This document shows, one piece after another, positions 20,473 through 30,498 of a stretch of 30,936 nucleotides of DNA. The first letter of the stretch is position 1; each line of letters starts with the position of its first letter. The translations under genes and the position numbers were made by a program. Origin of the DNA: Saksenaea vasiformis B4078 (Eukaryota > Mucoromycota > Mucoromycetes > Mucorales > Saksenaeaceae); contig JNDT01002205.1 in NCBI GenBank assembly GCA_000697055.1, forward strand, positions 1 through 30,936, in the 5' to 3' direction. The notes beneath the pieces were generated by a model, which did no database searches, had not been told where the DNA came from, and saw nothing but the letters and a program-made list of their open reading frames with translations.

Positions 20473-20475
20473 TAA

Positions 20476-20715
20476 TGTGGTAAATCAACAGCGGTTATGA
20501 GAGACAACTCTCTACTTATACTTTCTCAATTACATGCTATAAGAGCAGGTCAATGAATTACAACTATCAATCGGAGTCCATAATATAGTCAGAAAGGGAA
20601 GACGTTTATCCAAAGTTATAAATATTGACCCATCACAATTTCTAAATAAACACGACTCTCACGATACTTCTCGATTGTCTACATTATTGAACCTTTAAAA
20701 ACCAAGTTTATAACA
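20476..20715 (+). repeat. 3-prime LTR of the inner gypsy element
   Basis: It is 237/240 identical to the 5-prime LTR. It keeps CG at two sites where the 5-prime copy has CA or TG, so the 5-prime copy is the decayed one. It is followed by CACGT and then the outer element's protease frame. Confidence 0.95.
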
Positions 20716-21872
20716 CACGTCACTATAGAGGGTCAACGGGTAAAAGCACTGTTGGATGGAGGTACAAATTTCTCGGCTCTCAACGTCAACTTTTGTAAAA
20801 TAAATAACATAAAATATGAAACGCAATCAGGCATGATTCAACTCGCTGATGCACAATCAAAAATATGACGTGTAGGAACAACCGTCGATACTGACGTATG
20901 GTATGATGGTAAACATCTAAAGTGCTCCTTTGAAGTCATGGAATTATTTAACGGCATACCAGCCAGCATTGGTACTGACCTAATGCCTTTATTCAGAATC
21001 GGTTATGTGGGTTTAACCAGTACATGGAAAGATTCGTTGGAAGAAGATGAAGAAGAAAAGGTTGATGATGCCCCTGAACCAAACAATTTGCCTGCAGGAA
21101 CAGAAGCTGAGCAAGCCACTTTCCTGAAACACATCGCTCCTAGTTTGGAAGCAAATGTGAAAATTCCCAAAGACTCGTTTTGCACTGTTCCAGAAGCTGT
21201 TGTCACCATCCCAATACCAGATGACATCGTATGTCACTGCCATCAATATGACATTCCATACAAAGCAAAAGAAATCGTAAAAAATACTATTGAGCAATGG
21301 AAAGCTGAAGGCACCATTATTGAAGTGCCAGCACATGCTGATAACCAGTGGAATAGCCCTCTCACCATCGCTCCAAAGAAAGATGAACATGGAAAGTACA
21401 CTAGCGTTCGTCCATGTTTAGATCCACGATTGATCAATCAATATCTTAAAGATGATCGTTATTGTATTCCTCTCGTGCGTGATATTTATGATCAACTAGC
21501 TGGAGCCAATGTGTTCAGCACTCTTGATCTTACAAGCACATTTACACGTTTTCTGATCCATCCAGATGATCAACACAAAACTGCCTTTACTTCAGTAGAT
21601 GGTATCCATTATATGTTTCGTGGTTGTCCATTTGGCTTGAAGCCAATATCCTCAAAATTTCAATGCATCATAGATATCTTATTTCGAGACCTGGCATTTG
21701 TCACTACCTTTGTAGATGACATTATAGTCTTCTCAACAAATCTCGCAGACCATGTGGAACATGTCAAAACTGTCATTGACATCCTCACAAATGTTAACCT
21801 GATCTTGCAACCAAAGAAATGTTTCTTTATGCAAAAGTGTGTGTATCTTTTAGAATTCTGTGTTTCTTCAGA
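20716..21872 (+). pseudogene. pol: Outer pol: protease and reverse transcriptase up to the CACTA E insertion
   Basis: The frame continues from 15478. The protease motif reads LLDGGTNFSAL, Gly replacing the usual Ser/Thr of D-S/T-G. TGA at 20866 interrupts SKI.RVGT. RT follows: LDPRLINQYLKDDRY, FSTLDLTSTFTRF, CPFGLKPISSKFQ and the catalytic TFVDDIIVFS near 21710. It ends in FCVSS at the AGA duplication and resumes at 30499 with GIRPDQ. The RT is clearly a relative of, but distinct from, the inner element's. Confidence 0.9.
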
Positions 21873-22269
21873 CACCATGGGAAAAATTGCACCAGAAAAT
21901 ACAATGAAATGCAGAGAATTGCCATTTTTCATGAATTTCCCATGATTTTCTGAATTTATCTGCCTTACTCCAGTATAAGTGTCGTGTTATACCAAGAAAT
22001 GCAGGGATATACTACTTTTCTTATGGTTTGCTCTTTTAGGTAGGCAATTTTTTAAGTCTGTGGTAACCCCCGTGTCTGCTGGAGATTTGATTGCTACTGT
22101 AATTATTCTCCAGATACTCATAAACTACGCAGTAGTCATTACTCATAAGAAAATTTAGACCCCATCCAGTCATGATCTATCTGGACGAAAATCTTACTGT
22201 ACATTTTAAAATAAGCATGCTTATATTATGCTACTTTTCGTGGATAAACACATATCAAATCACTATGGT
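21873..22269. repeat. Transposase-side terminus and subterminal region of E
   Basis: Starting CACCATGGGAAAAATTGC, this 397-bp AT-rich stretch has short palindromic motifs such as TTTCATGAATTTCCCATGA near 21930 and no gene. Confidence 0.6.
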
Positions 22270-25200
22270 TTATAGCTTTCTTACGTCTCCAATTATTGAA
22301 CAACCATCATCAGGAATCATATTTGGCCATATGATATACCATCTGTCAGATTTTTCGAGAGAACTTGGTAGAAGGCTGCAAATGCAATCAAGATACTCTG
22401 CCTTAGTAATGTAATACTGAGAATGTGACTTGTGTAAGTGAGATTGCAGAAATGAACATTGCGGGACTCCACCAAGAGAAGTCTGAAGTGTTGATTGTTA
22501 AGACACGCAGTGTATCACAAACGTTTCACAAATGTGCAAGCTGTCCCATACACATACCCTTACATCGCAGAAAAGACATAACAGGCACAGAATTTCCTTC
22601 TGGCCATCAAATTCATGTACAAATAATAGCTCTAGAAAGCTGAAGAAAACTTGCCATTGTCTGTTGAACCCTGAGTTCATCCGACGCACTAGTCTATCTA
22701 CAGGGATTGATGCTTTTATGAATGTGTGCATCCTATTGGATCTCTGTTTGCTCTAGGTTGTTTCAAAAATGCAGCCTTGCTTAAAGTACCGGGTACCACA
22801 GGTGATCTGATCGTGCAATTGTAATTTTCTGTTGCTGTTGATGTTGTATTCTGACCTCCAAAAGTATTCCAACAGGTTTGATAATTGAGCAAGCGTTTCT
22901 TTGCTATGGATACTGCACTTCCAGAAAGGAGACCAGAGTTCTGGTGCATCATCACCATGAGCTGTTTCTATTACGCTCTCAGGAGAGTACTTTGGATAGT
23001 CTTTAGTCAGATAAGTCCATTCAAAGTAACGGCCAGCGGAAATTAGTACAAGCATATTCTCGGCATTTTTTCCAGGATGACATCTAGATCAGATGTATCG
23101 TTTCTGTTCACCGATGGCGCGCTCCATTGATCTTCCACTATATGCCTGTATTGGCCCCAGTTGGCGTAGCAACTCTGGTAAATGATAAAGAAAATGCTGG
23201 TTAATCGTAAATAGCTGCAGATCCTGCGTTTTGAGAAAGGAAAGCCAGTGATCTATGGATCTAGAGAAAAATTGAGATAGTAATCTACCACCTGGAAAAG
23301 TATAGCTTACCTTTCAACTTCTTTAATGTCATCTTTGTCTGACTCCCACTGCAAAGAAATCGCGCATGCTTTTGCAAGATAAATTAATGCCTTCAATGGG
23401 TTGTGAACTTCATGCTGCCATCTCTTCCTATGATGACTGCGAGCTTGAGTATACTGCTCGCAGTTCTTGATTACAAGCGTAGGAACAATATAGATCAGAA
23501 AATCGATCCATTCTACTGAACGTACATGACCTGGTTGTTGGAAATAATCTATTTGTTCAAATGTTGCGTCAAGTTTGTATAGGTAGTGGCTGTGAAATAT
23601 GTTTCATACTTGGGAAATTTCCTTCAAATATGGTTGGGATAGTGTTATACCCATGCATGATCGCGTCTCCCATCAAATGGCAAGTCTTTTTATCCAATGA
23701 AAATGGTGTAGTGAAGTCATATTTACAACAAACCATTTTAAATATTTGCGTCACAATATTGCATCCCCAACAATGCATCTCCTCCCATCCAAAGAACGAA
23801 ATACCATGGAAGGATCTCAATTGGACAAATGGGCTTGCTTGCATTATGCTATGCTCCTAGTAATGAAAAGGAAAGGCTTTAATACAATGATTGATATAGA
23901 TGGAGAAATACTGGATTACCAAAACAGAAGGCATCGATTAGCCACTTTTTTCCAACATCTGGGAAGTATTTACCATGACTATTCTTGCTGACTCCTTTCC
24001 CAGTACAAAATCTGCATCCATGTATAGAGTTATGACCTTTGTGGGGGATCAGGTCCGAGACAGCAGGTATATCTCCAGTGGCAAAAAGTAGATGTACCTT
24101 AGCACTAATTGCATGGCCTTCCATAATGACCTTGATCTCGTTTTCACTGATCATTTTCAGCTCCGATAGCAAAGGCTTCAGGAAGCTGAGCAGACCTGTA
24201 GGCTTTTTTGGACCAGGGATAATCGCCACCTGAAACATATTCTTGTTCATATACCTGAATATATAGATCCAGAAGTGAAAGGTCAAATATTTTGCCAATT
24301 CATTTACCTCTCTTCTGGTGGTAAATTTAAGCATATTATATGAATGATCGTAAGTGTAACTGAGCATCTTTTAAATGGTGTAAAACCATCCACATATAGA
24401 GCTACAGCAATATCAGTAGCCTCCTCAAACAAATCATTCTTCATGCGCTGGTACACTGCTGCATCAAAAATATCTGTCATCTCACCATCGTTGGCAGAAG
24501 TACATTGGCTCCTATACAGAAGTGATTTCCTAGTTTCCTCATTTGCCAAGAGAGCTGCTAGTTGTGGGCCAAGTGGTAATTGCTTATGCATTAATATTTT
24601 CCTACAATTGCATGGACAAACTTCTTGATCTCCTAACAGTCGGCATCCTTTTGCACACATTCAATAACTTTTAGGTTTCATGGGCAAAATCTTCAGCAAC
24701 TCTTTCTTAGACTTATACACTGAAAGTAATGGACCCTCAACTATCATGCTCTTTGTAAGCAGTCTATCTGTAAATTTCAACTTGCTTACATGGATCATGA
24801 AGAATGTTGTCAATGAACTTTATAAGCTCTTCATGCCCTGCCCTTCTAATTCCATGTTTCTGAACGATTAGCATGAGATTCAAACTCGACCTCGTTCTGA
24901 TGTCCAAATGCTGTTCATGAGGAATCTCATAGATTTCTTTGTCTAGTGTTGAGATACCCTCTGGAGTGCTATCATCCTGCCAACCTAAATCCATAGATAT
25001 ATCCATCTGGGATACGCTTTCACTGATATCAGAGATAAAGTCGTCTTCTTCTTCAGCTTCAGAATTCATTTTATATGTGTCAGTGACATTATCAGAATCC
25101 GTTTCATATGTGTCAGTGACGCTATCAGAATCCATTTCATATGCATCAGTGACGCTATCAGAATCCATTTCATATCCGTCAGTGACACTATCAGAATCCA

Positions 25201-25474
25201 TTTCATAAGTATCAGTGGCATCATCCAACACCATGCAGGGCGTATCAAAGTTCACATCTAAATACAAACAATGAATATTACAGTAATTATAATGGATTTT
25301 GACTGTACATTTCTATGCTTTTTGTACAGATTTCGGCTTCAACAGATTAGAGTATTCAACCAACATTCGCTTAAACGCTCTGCAGTTAGGTGCATGCTTT
25401 TTGAAAGAACGTTCATGAAATATGCACTTGCAGTAATGACATCGTCGTGAACATAAAGCAGCACTGGACGACAT
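22270..25474 (-). pseudogene. Tnp2-type CACTA transposase of element E
   Basis: The ATG at 25474 opens a CHYC..H..C finger exon; an intron ends at 25258. The next exon encodes five acidic 11-residue repeats, then the knuckle MCAKGC..C..C, the core (IIPGPKKP, HKGHNSIHGCRFC, FHGISFFGWEEMHCWG) and a C-terminal region with FTINQHFLYHLPELLRQLGP and MERAIG. The tail ends WPNM...IIGDVRKL with TAA at 22270-22272, matching the ends of B and D. A TGA at 24661-24663 precedes MCAKGC where Arg is expected, and one or more junctions near 23900 and 23570 need a 1-base shift, so some introns or indels are unresolved. In the core it has diverged well beyond the A-D level. Confidence 0.82.
25058..25222 (-). 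repeat. 33-bp tandem repeat, 5 copies, coding acidic 11-residue units
   Basis: Five in-frame units of consensus SVTDxYEMDSD lie just after the first intron of the E transposase. B and D have acidic but non-repetitive sequence at this position. Exact 33-bp spacing explains the long open frame on the opposite strand. Confidence 0.92.
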
Positions 25475-26482
25475 GGTGGGGAATACGATCTTGTCACTGG
25501 AAGTAAACTGAATGTATGTGAAGGATACACTCGTAAAGCAGTTTGCACATTTTTACATACTGGTCTGTGATCTCAGTGTCAAACGCATGGCTCCCTGTTA
25601 TTGAAAATTGGTACTGTTACTTTTCATAATATATTGGCATTGGCTAAACGCTTCTACATCCAGTATCTAAGATGGATATCTAAACAAACAAACAAAAAAA
25701 AAAGGAAAAGATTCAGTAACTTGAAGAAAAGTACATGACAGTCTTCAAGCTTTCCATTCATGGAGGCCCCACGAGGGTCCTGGAAGTAAAAAGCTACTAT
25801 AATTGGCTTCAATACTAGCGTAGCCTATTAATTTCCTTGATGACACTGGATTTGGACTGGCTGATTAAGCTCCTGAAGGCGATGCTATCGATTGGTGCAG
25901 GTTACCATAGACGTTCAGATAGCCTTACACCAGAACATATACAATCTAATAAGTAAAAAAAAGATCAGTGAACTGAATAAGACCAGTGAAAACTACTGTG
26001 ATAATGCACTGACGTTGGTAGCTCTCTATCACATTCAAGCCTTATCCAAGCAGCAAAGCTGATCCTGTTAAGGATGAAATGAGACAGTAATCGAACAGAA
26101 GGGGCCAAAGTGCAAAGCAAGCTTTGAAACTAGTACTTCTGACCTGACGAGCTCACCGCCATCCATCATTTTGGTAAGCGAATGACCAGATGTCGTGAAG
26201 TGTGCACTTTCACTCAATGGCGATTCCAACAAATCAAACATTGAGCAAAAGGGGGACAGCTAATAAAACTGTCGATAAGTAACAATTGACCTGTAGAAAT
26301 GATGTTCTTGCATCACAAGAATTCAAAATAATGGTACTTATCTGACTAAATGAAAGAAGATTAAACTTGCCAAATGGCCTGGATTGCCTGTAAAAATAAC
26401 CCATAGTCACCATGGTTACACCAGTACAAAATATTTATACAGCTCTTAGCTCTTCACTGCTATCCTTCGACACCTTCTCAAC
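25475..26482. promoter_or_regulatory. Non-coding stretch between transposase and cargo gene of E
   Basis: No gene is visible in this 1-kb segment. It includes an A-rich run near 25681-25710 and a possible TATA-like box (ATATTTATA) near 26430, about 50 bp before the cargo gene ATG. Promoters for both flanking genes should lie here. Confidence 0.4.
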
Positions 26483-28462
26483 ATGGTGCTTGAGGACCCA
26501 CTGCCTCAGCAGAAACCATTTTTCTTCGAATCATGCAGTGAGTAAGCTTTAGCTGAGCCAAACTGCTGTATGAACACCCTGCTCTGCGATGTAGAAGAGC
26601 TACGTGACTGTATAAGAGAGTATCTCTTAAAAACCAATGTCAATAGCTGGAGAACTCTAGAGCTATTCAACAAAGCTTTAGAGACGTTTTCCTTGACAAG
26701 CTACGATAGTGATGTTCCTGTATTTGTCAATGAATATAAAGAGGAGCTCCTAAGCATGACCAGAGAAGATACCAATGTTCCGAGCTGGGTAAAAACAAAA
26801 GCAAAGACGTTTCTCAGCGCTGCCAGCCACATATTTGCAACTGGTGCTGCAGAGGCTGTATATCACTTTCATAAGCTAAAGGTATTATCATCTAAAATAT
26901 TCTAATAGCTGCCTATTTTTGACCAAGCATATAACACAGGAATCAGGAGATAATTACCTGTTAGCCGTGGAAGAAGCAGCTATCCTTGACAAAAAGCACT
27001 TTCTGGTCTCGGAAAGTAGTTCCAAGCTGCTTTCAAAGAAACATCATATGCAGACATGCTTGTGCTCTCAGGGAACATCAATAAAAAGAACAAAAAATGC
27101 ACTTCAGTACAAGAACCTACAACCTAAGCAACTCGAGGGTCTAAGCAGAAAAGAAGCACTCCTAGTTTTGCAAAATGCATAGTAAGTGCTGTATTCAACT
27201 TTTGCAACTAGTATTTACCTTTGTTAGTGGGAAAAATGAAGTGCTCAATCTCACAAAATCCAACGTCTGTCCTGTCCGATTTTCCACTATAATAGAGAGC
27301 ATGTTGCTTTCACTGCAATATGCTGTTACTGCAGAGGAGAGAAGTATACTGATGACCTTCAGCAAGGTCAAATCGCAAAATGAAATCGAAGACTTGGTTG
27401 CAGAGCTGTTTTCACAAAGAGAATGTTCAGAAGTTGTTGAATACCTATGAAGTTCAATATCTCACATGTAATCTTTGACAGATTAAGTCTCGTGCATGTT
27501 TTACTTACCTACAATCATTTAGTAAACGCCTATGGGCATCGTCCTGTCTAAACAGCACCGAACATGGAGAGAGCTGGTACCAATTAAACGTTTATTCACA
27601 AGTGTTTGATTTGGCATTTACGTTTGATAAAGGATTCCAAACAAAAAGGCAAGACGCGTTGGACATGTCTTTGTTATTGTATTGACTTGTCAAGTAATGA
27701 CGTAGGGCGGAATGCACAAGCGAAGCCATGCATATTTTAAGAAAACAAGGATATAGTCATGAGAAGAAATATAAAACAGATATGCTTTTTCAGTGTATTG
27801 AAAGCACGATGGAAGATGTCTTCTGCTGTGAAGACAAAAAGCAAAACGTCAATCAAACTGTTCTGGACCAAGATAATAAGAAATGTATGCTGCAGAGACT
27901 GCAGATGCTCAATGCATGGAAGTCAAAACTACCATATCCAGAGCTGATAGAAGAGCTGGAAGCAATAACTTGTCAATGGCACGGGTTGAATTTCATCATA
28001 ACTGGTACGCGGATGATTGAATCCAAAATATTCCATTACAACAAAGCCAGTGCTTCACTACCTCGGATGATGTCAAGACCAGAAGAAGCTGCTCACTTAC
28101 TTCTAACCATAATTTCTCTAAAGGTTCTTACCCTTCTCTCAAAGATTAAAAACCTTAACACAATTTTTCATTTGTTGCAGCGAGCAGTAAAACTCAACTA
28201 CAGCAAAATGACCAAGATTTTCTCTACAATGACTGCGAATGCAATCACTAGTCTCAGAAAACTGCCCATTTCAGCAAACTTTTATTGCGAAAATTCAGTT
28301 GAACCAGAACAAGATGACAGTACTGAAGATGATAGCATAGATAAAATCATTCAAATCTATCAGGACTTCGAAAATCAAGAAAAGGTTATGCTTGCCATAA
28401 AAGATGTCTGTTATGAAGAAAATGTCCTTACGTTCTCTCAGTGGGAAGATCTCATCAAATAA
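26483..28462 (+). pseudogene. Unknown five-exon cargo gene inside CACTA E
   Basis: Exons 26483-26537, 26595-26881, 26940-27181, 27228-27467 and 27523-28462 join in phase through introns of 57, 58, 46 and 55 bp with GT..AG ends, giving about 588 codons. The N-terminus reads MVLEDPLPQQKPFFFESC, then a helical region (ELRDCIREYLLKTNVNSW). The middle has an aromatic segment, HGESWYQLNVYSQVFDLAF, and the C-terminus is acidic. Nonsense codons: TGA 27448, 27683, 27698 and TAA 27695, all one C-to-T step from CGA or CAA. I recognise no domain; a nuclease-like fold cannot be excluded. It has no counterpart in B or D, so it was acquired by E or its ancestors, or nested there. Its function is unknown. 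Confidence 0.68.
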
Positions 28463-28697
28463 ATTTACATAGTCAGCATGAATCGTACTATCAACACACA
28501 GAATCTTGTACTGGTGGCGTGACTGTCCCCAGTTACCGTTCATTCCCTACTTGGTTTAAAGAAAGATATCTTCTAAACATCTGTTGATCATGAAACGTCG
28601 CTTTTGACCAGAAGATATCAAAGAATGAAGTAACAATAAATGCAGATATCTACAAATGCCTGTAGGCGTAGAATAATGACCATCAGTGATTTTGAAT

Positions 28698-28763
28698 CAG
28701 GTCCCAGTAGGGCTTGAAGTTGGGCCTAACTGGTCCAGCCCATTTCAAGTCCTAGGACCCAGG
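28698..28763. repeat. GC-rich imperfect hairpin
   Basis: The left arm around GGGCTTGAAGTTGGGC and the right arm GCCCATTTCAAGTCCT can pair, extending outward through GGTCCC/GGACCC, with a loop of about 12 nt. It lies in the 400-bp gap between the cargo gene and the accessory gene. No gene is seen in that gap; the hairpin could be a terminator or a small nested repeat. Confidence 0.5.
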
Positions 28764-28869
28764 CCATGATGCTCACTTCTCCCTTAAACATGTATCACAA
28801 CTTTAACTGTAAAAGCCTATAGAAAGGAAGTCTAATCGAGATGCTCATCTTTAACCCAACTATCACGTT

Positions 28870-29556
28870 ATGAATATGTTCACTCATGGAGAATTCGAGA
28901 AGATCAATCCCACAGCTGTATATCAGCAAAATTTCCATCTGTCTCGGCTGATTGAATCCCAGACTGAGGCGATTGTCGCATTGAAAGCAGAGATTGCCAA
29001 TATTCATGAAGAGGTAAGCTTTCTTTCTCAACAACGTGCAGGTATTATTGGAGGCGAGGCTGCTACAAACGAGCCTGTACCAAAGGTTCCCTGGACAATT
29101 TCATACCCAAAAGTGGTTTCATCGAAAACAGGAAACCTCATTAACAAACGTATCCATCTGGCTGACGTAGTAAAGCAGTTGATAAAACATGGTGGCGTAA
29201 AGGATGATCAATGACAAGTTGTGCTCAGTGATCTAAAACTACTGGCCCAAACTGTCAAAAGCTTGTTGCATCGTGAGTGTGGACTTGGCAAAGATGATCA
29301 GCTGCCCTGAAGCAAGCTCCACACAGATACAATCGTTAACGGAGCTCACATGTTGGAGAAAATGGTGGTAGAGAATGATATTCCATTAGATCGTTGTCAA
29401 AACCGTTGGGGGACAATATGCACATTGCAAAACCAGTGGACAAATGAACATAGCACAATTGTGAGCCGCGCCAAGAAGAATTGTCTCATTAATGAAGGGT
29501 GCATATACAAGTCTGAACATACTTTGCAACTATGGAAATATTATTCTTATTATTGA
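28870..29556 (+). pseudogene. CACTA accessory protein of element E
   Basis: One frame runs from ATG 28870 to TGA about 29554, about 228 codons, with TGA at 29212 and 29308 in place of Arg codons. The first 60 residues form a coiled coil (LIESQTEAIVALKAEIANIH). A basic segment (NKRIHLADVVKQLIK) follows, then a block with MVVENDIPLDRCQNRW and a W..NQW pattern, shared with the B and D proteins. An exon-like stretch at about 29688-29890 (TSRESSESEVSQQTRTPSP then RRKMNATVTRERVKRRH) may be a spliced 3-prime end with a basic tail. The gene is transcribed away from the transposase, as in B and D, but 3.4 kb separate the starts. Confidence 0.72.
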
Positions 29557-29890
29557 TTGCTCATTAGTATAACACATCAAAATGTTATCATGACACAGCC
29601 AAGCGCTGAAATGCCTTGTGAAAGTTTTGATGAGGAAAGAGGTTGTAGAATGATATACGTTTGGATGACATTATCTAAGGCCTATAGTAGATCCAGAACC
29701 TCAAACAACTTCTAGAGAATCTTCTGAATCTGAGGTATCTCAGCAGACAAGAACGCCCTCTCCAGTCTTGCGTCATACACTACCTCTTTCCACGACCACG
29801 AGGAGAAAGATGAACGCGACTGTTACAAGAGAAAGGGTCAAACGACGCCATACCACAAACCCCTATACAAGTAAGTACAACATTTTCTAA

Positions 29891-30495
29891 ATGAATGTGT
29901 TTCCTCTGGGGGAGCATGTCCCATAAAAAAGCTAAACAAATGAAGCTTATTAATGTTCTTATTGTAGGACGTAATTAATATACCAGCCTGAAACACTGTC
30001 CTTTTCTCTATTCCTTTTTGCTTATTGTTATTATTATTTGGCGCTGCTTTTTACAATCAAATGCATAAATTACCATAATGACAAATACGTAATTATTGAT
30101 GAGCTACTGTTGCGAAAGTAACAGCACTGATAAAAGCTGAAAGTCACAGAGAAAGATGGGGATATTCATAAAATCACTGAAGCTAATGCTTAGAATAACC
30201 GATAATTATGAGGAAACACGGGGGTACTGTTGGATATCGTAGAGAAACACAAAAAGATACTGAAGAGGGTACTGAATATTTCAGGAAAACACAGAGAAGC
30301 GCCAGGACGCATATCAACTATTATGGAAAAATACTGAAGTGTAATTGAAAAATACAGAGAAATATCAAGAAATACGAAGTATGGCACTATGGGAAAAGTG
30401 TTCAAAATTGGTATTTCATGACATTTCTCAGTTACAAAAAAAATCGGTATTATTGTGTATTTTTAAGTATTTCTCCGTCACCATTTCCCATAGTG
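29891..30495. repeat. Accessory-side subterminal region and terminus of E
   Basis: From about 30195 this is purine-rich, with recurrent GAAATAC / GAAAAATACAGAGAA motifs on the plus strand and their complement near 30450-30480. It ends in TTTCCCATAGTG at 30495. A second, outward-matching CACTATGGGAAAAG occurs at 30385. No gene is seen here. Confidence 0.65.
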
Positions 30496-30498
30496 AGA

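Larger units (their letters stand above)
15479..20715 (+). mobile_element. Inner Ty3/gypsy chromovirus-like retrotransposon (5237 bp, complete)
   Basis: Two 240-bp LTRs (15479-15718, 20476-20715) differ by three transitions and no indels. A polypurine tract precedes the 3-prime LTR. The 5-bp target duplication is CATGT (15474-15478) versus CACGT (20716-20720), one CpG transition apart. Internal order is gag, protease, RT, RNase H, integrase, chromodomain, the Ty3/gypsy order. The low LTR divergence makes it one of the younger insertions here, but the coding region already has several nonsense codons and a frameshift. Confidence 0.95.
21873..30495 (-). mobile_element. CACTA transposon E (8623 bp) inserted in outer pol
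   Basis: The ends are CACCATGGGAAA on the left and CACTATGGGAAA (reverse strand) on the right. The 3-bp duplication AGA is at 21870-21872 and 30496-30498. Joining the flanks restores the RT frame FCVSS-EGIRPDQ, which aligns without a gap to CISKKGISLDM of the inner element. It contains the transposase on the minus strand, an accessory gene on the plus strand, and a third gene of about 590 codons between them, making it about 3.5 kb larger than D. Confidence 0.92.

Noticed and set aside
22172..22756. Plus-strand small frames in E
   Set aside because: They are antisense to the C-terminal tail of the E transposase, whose WP..GD ending is conserved in B and D.
24939..25208. Plus-strand frame rich in Ser/Val repeats, resembling a repeat surface protein
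   Set aside because: It is antisense to the 33-bp acidic repeats of the E transposase; long open frames on both strands are expected from a 33-bp tandem unit.
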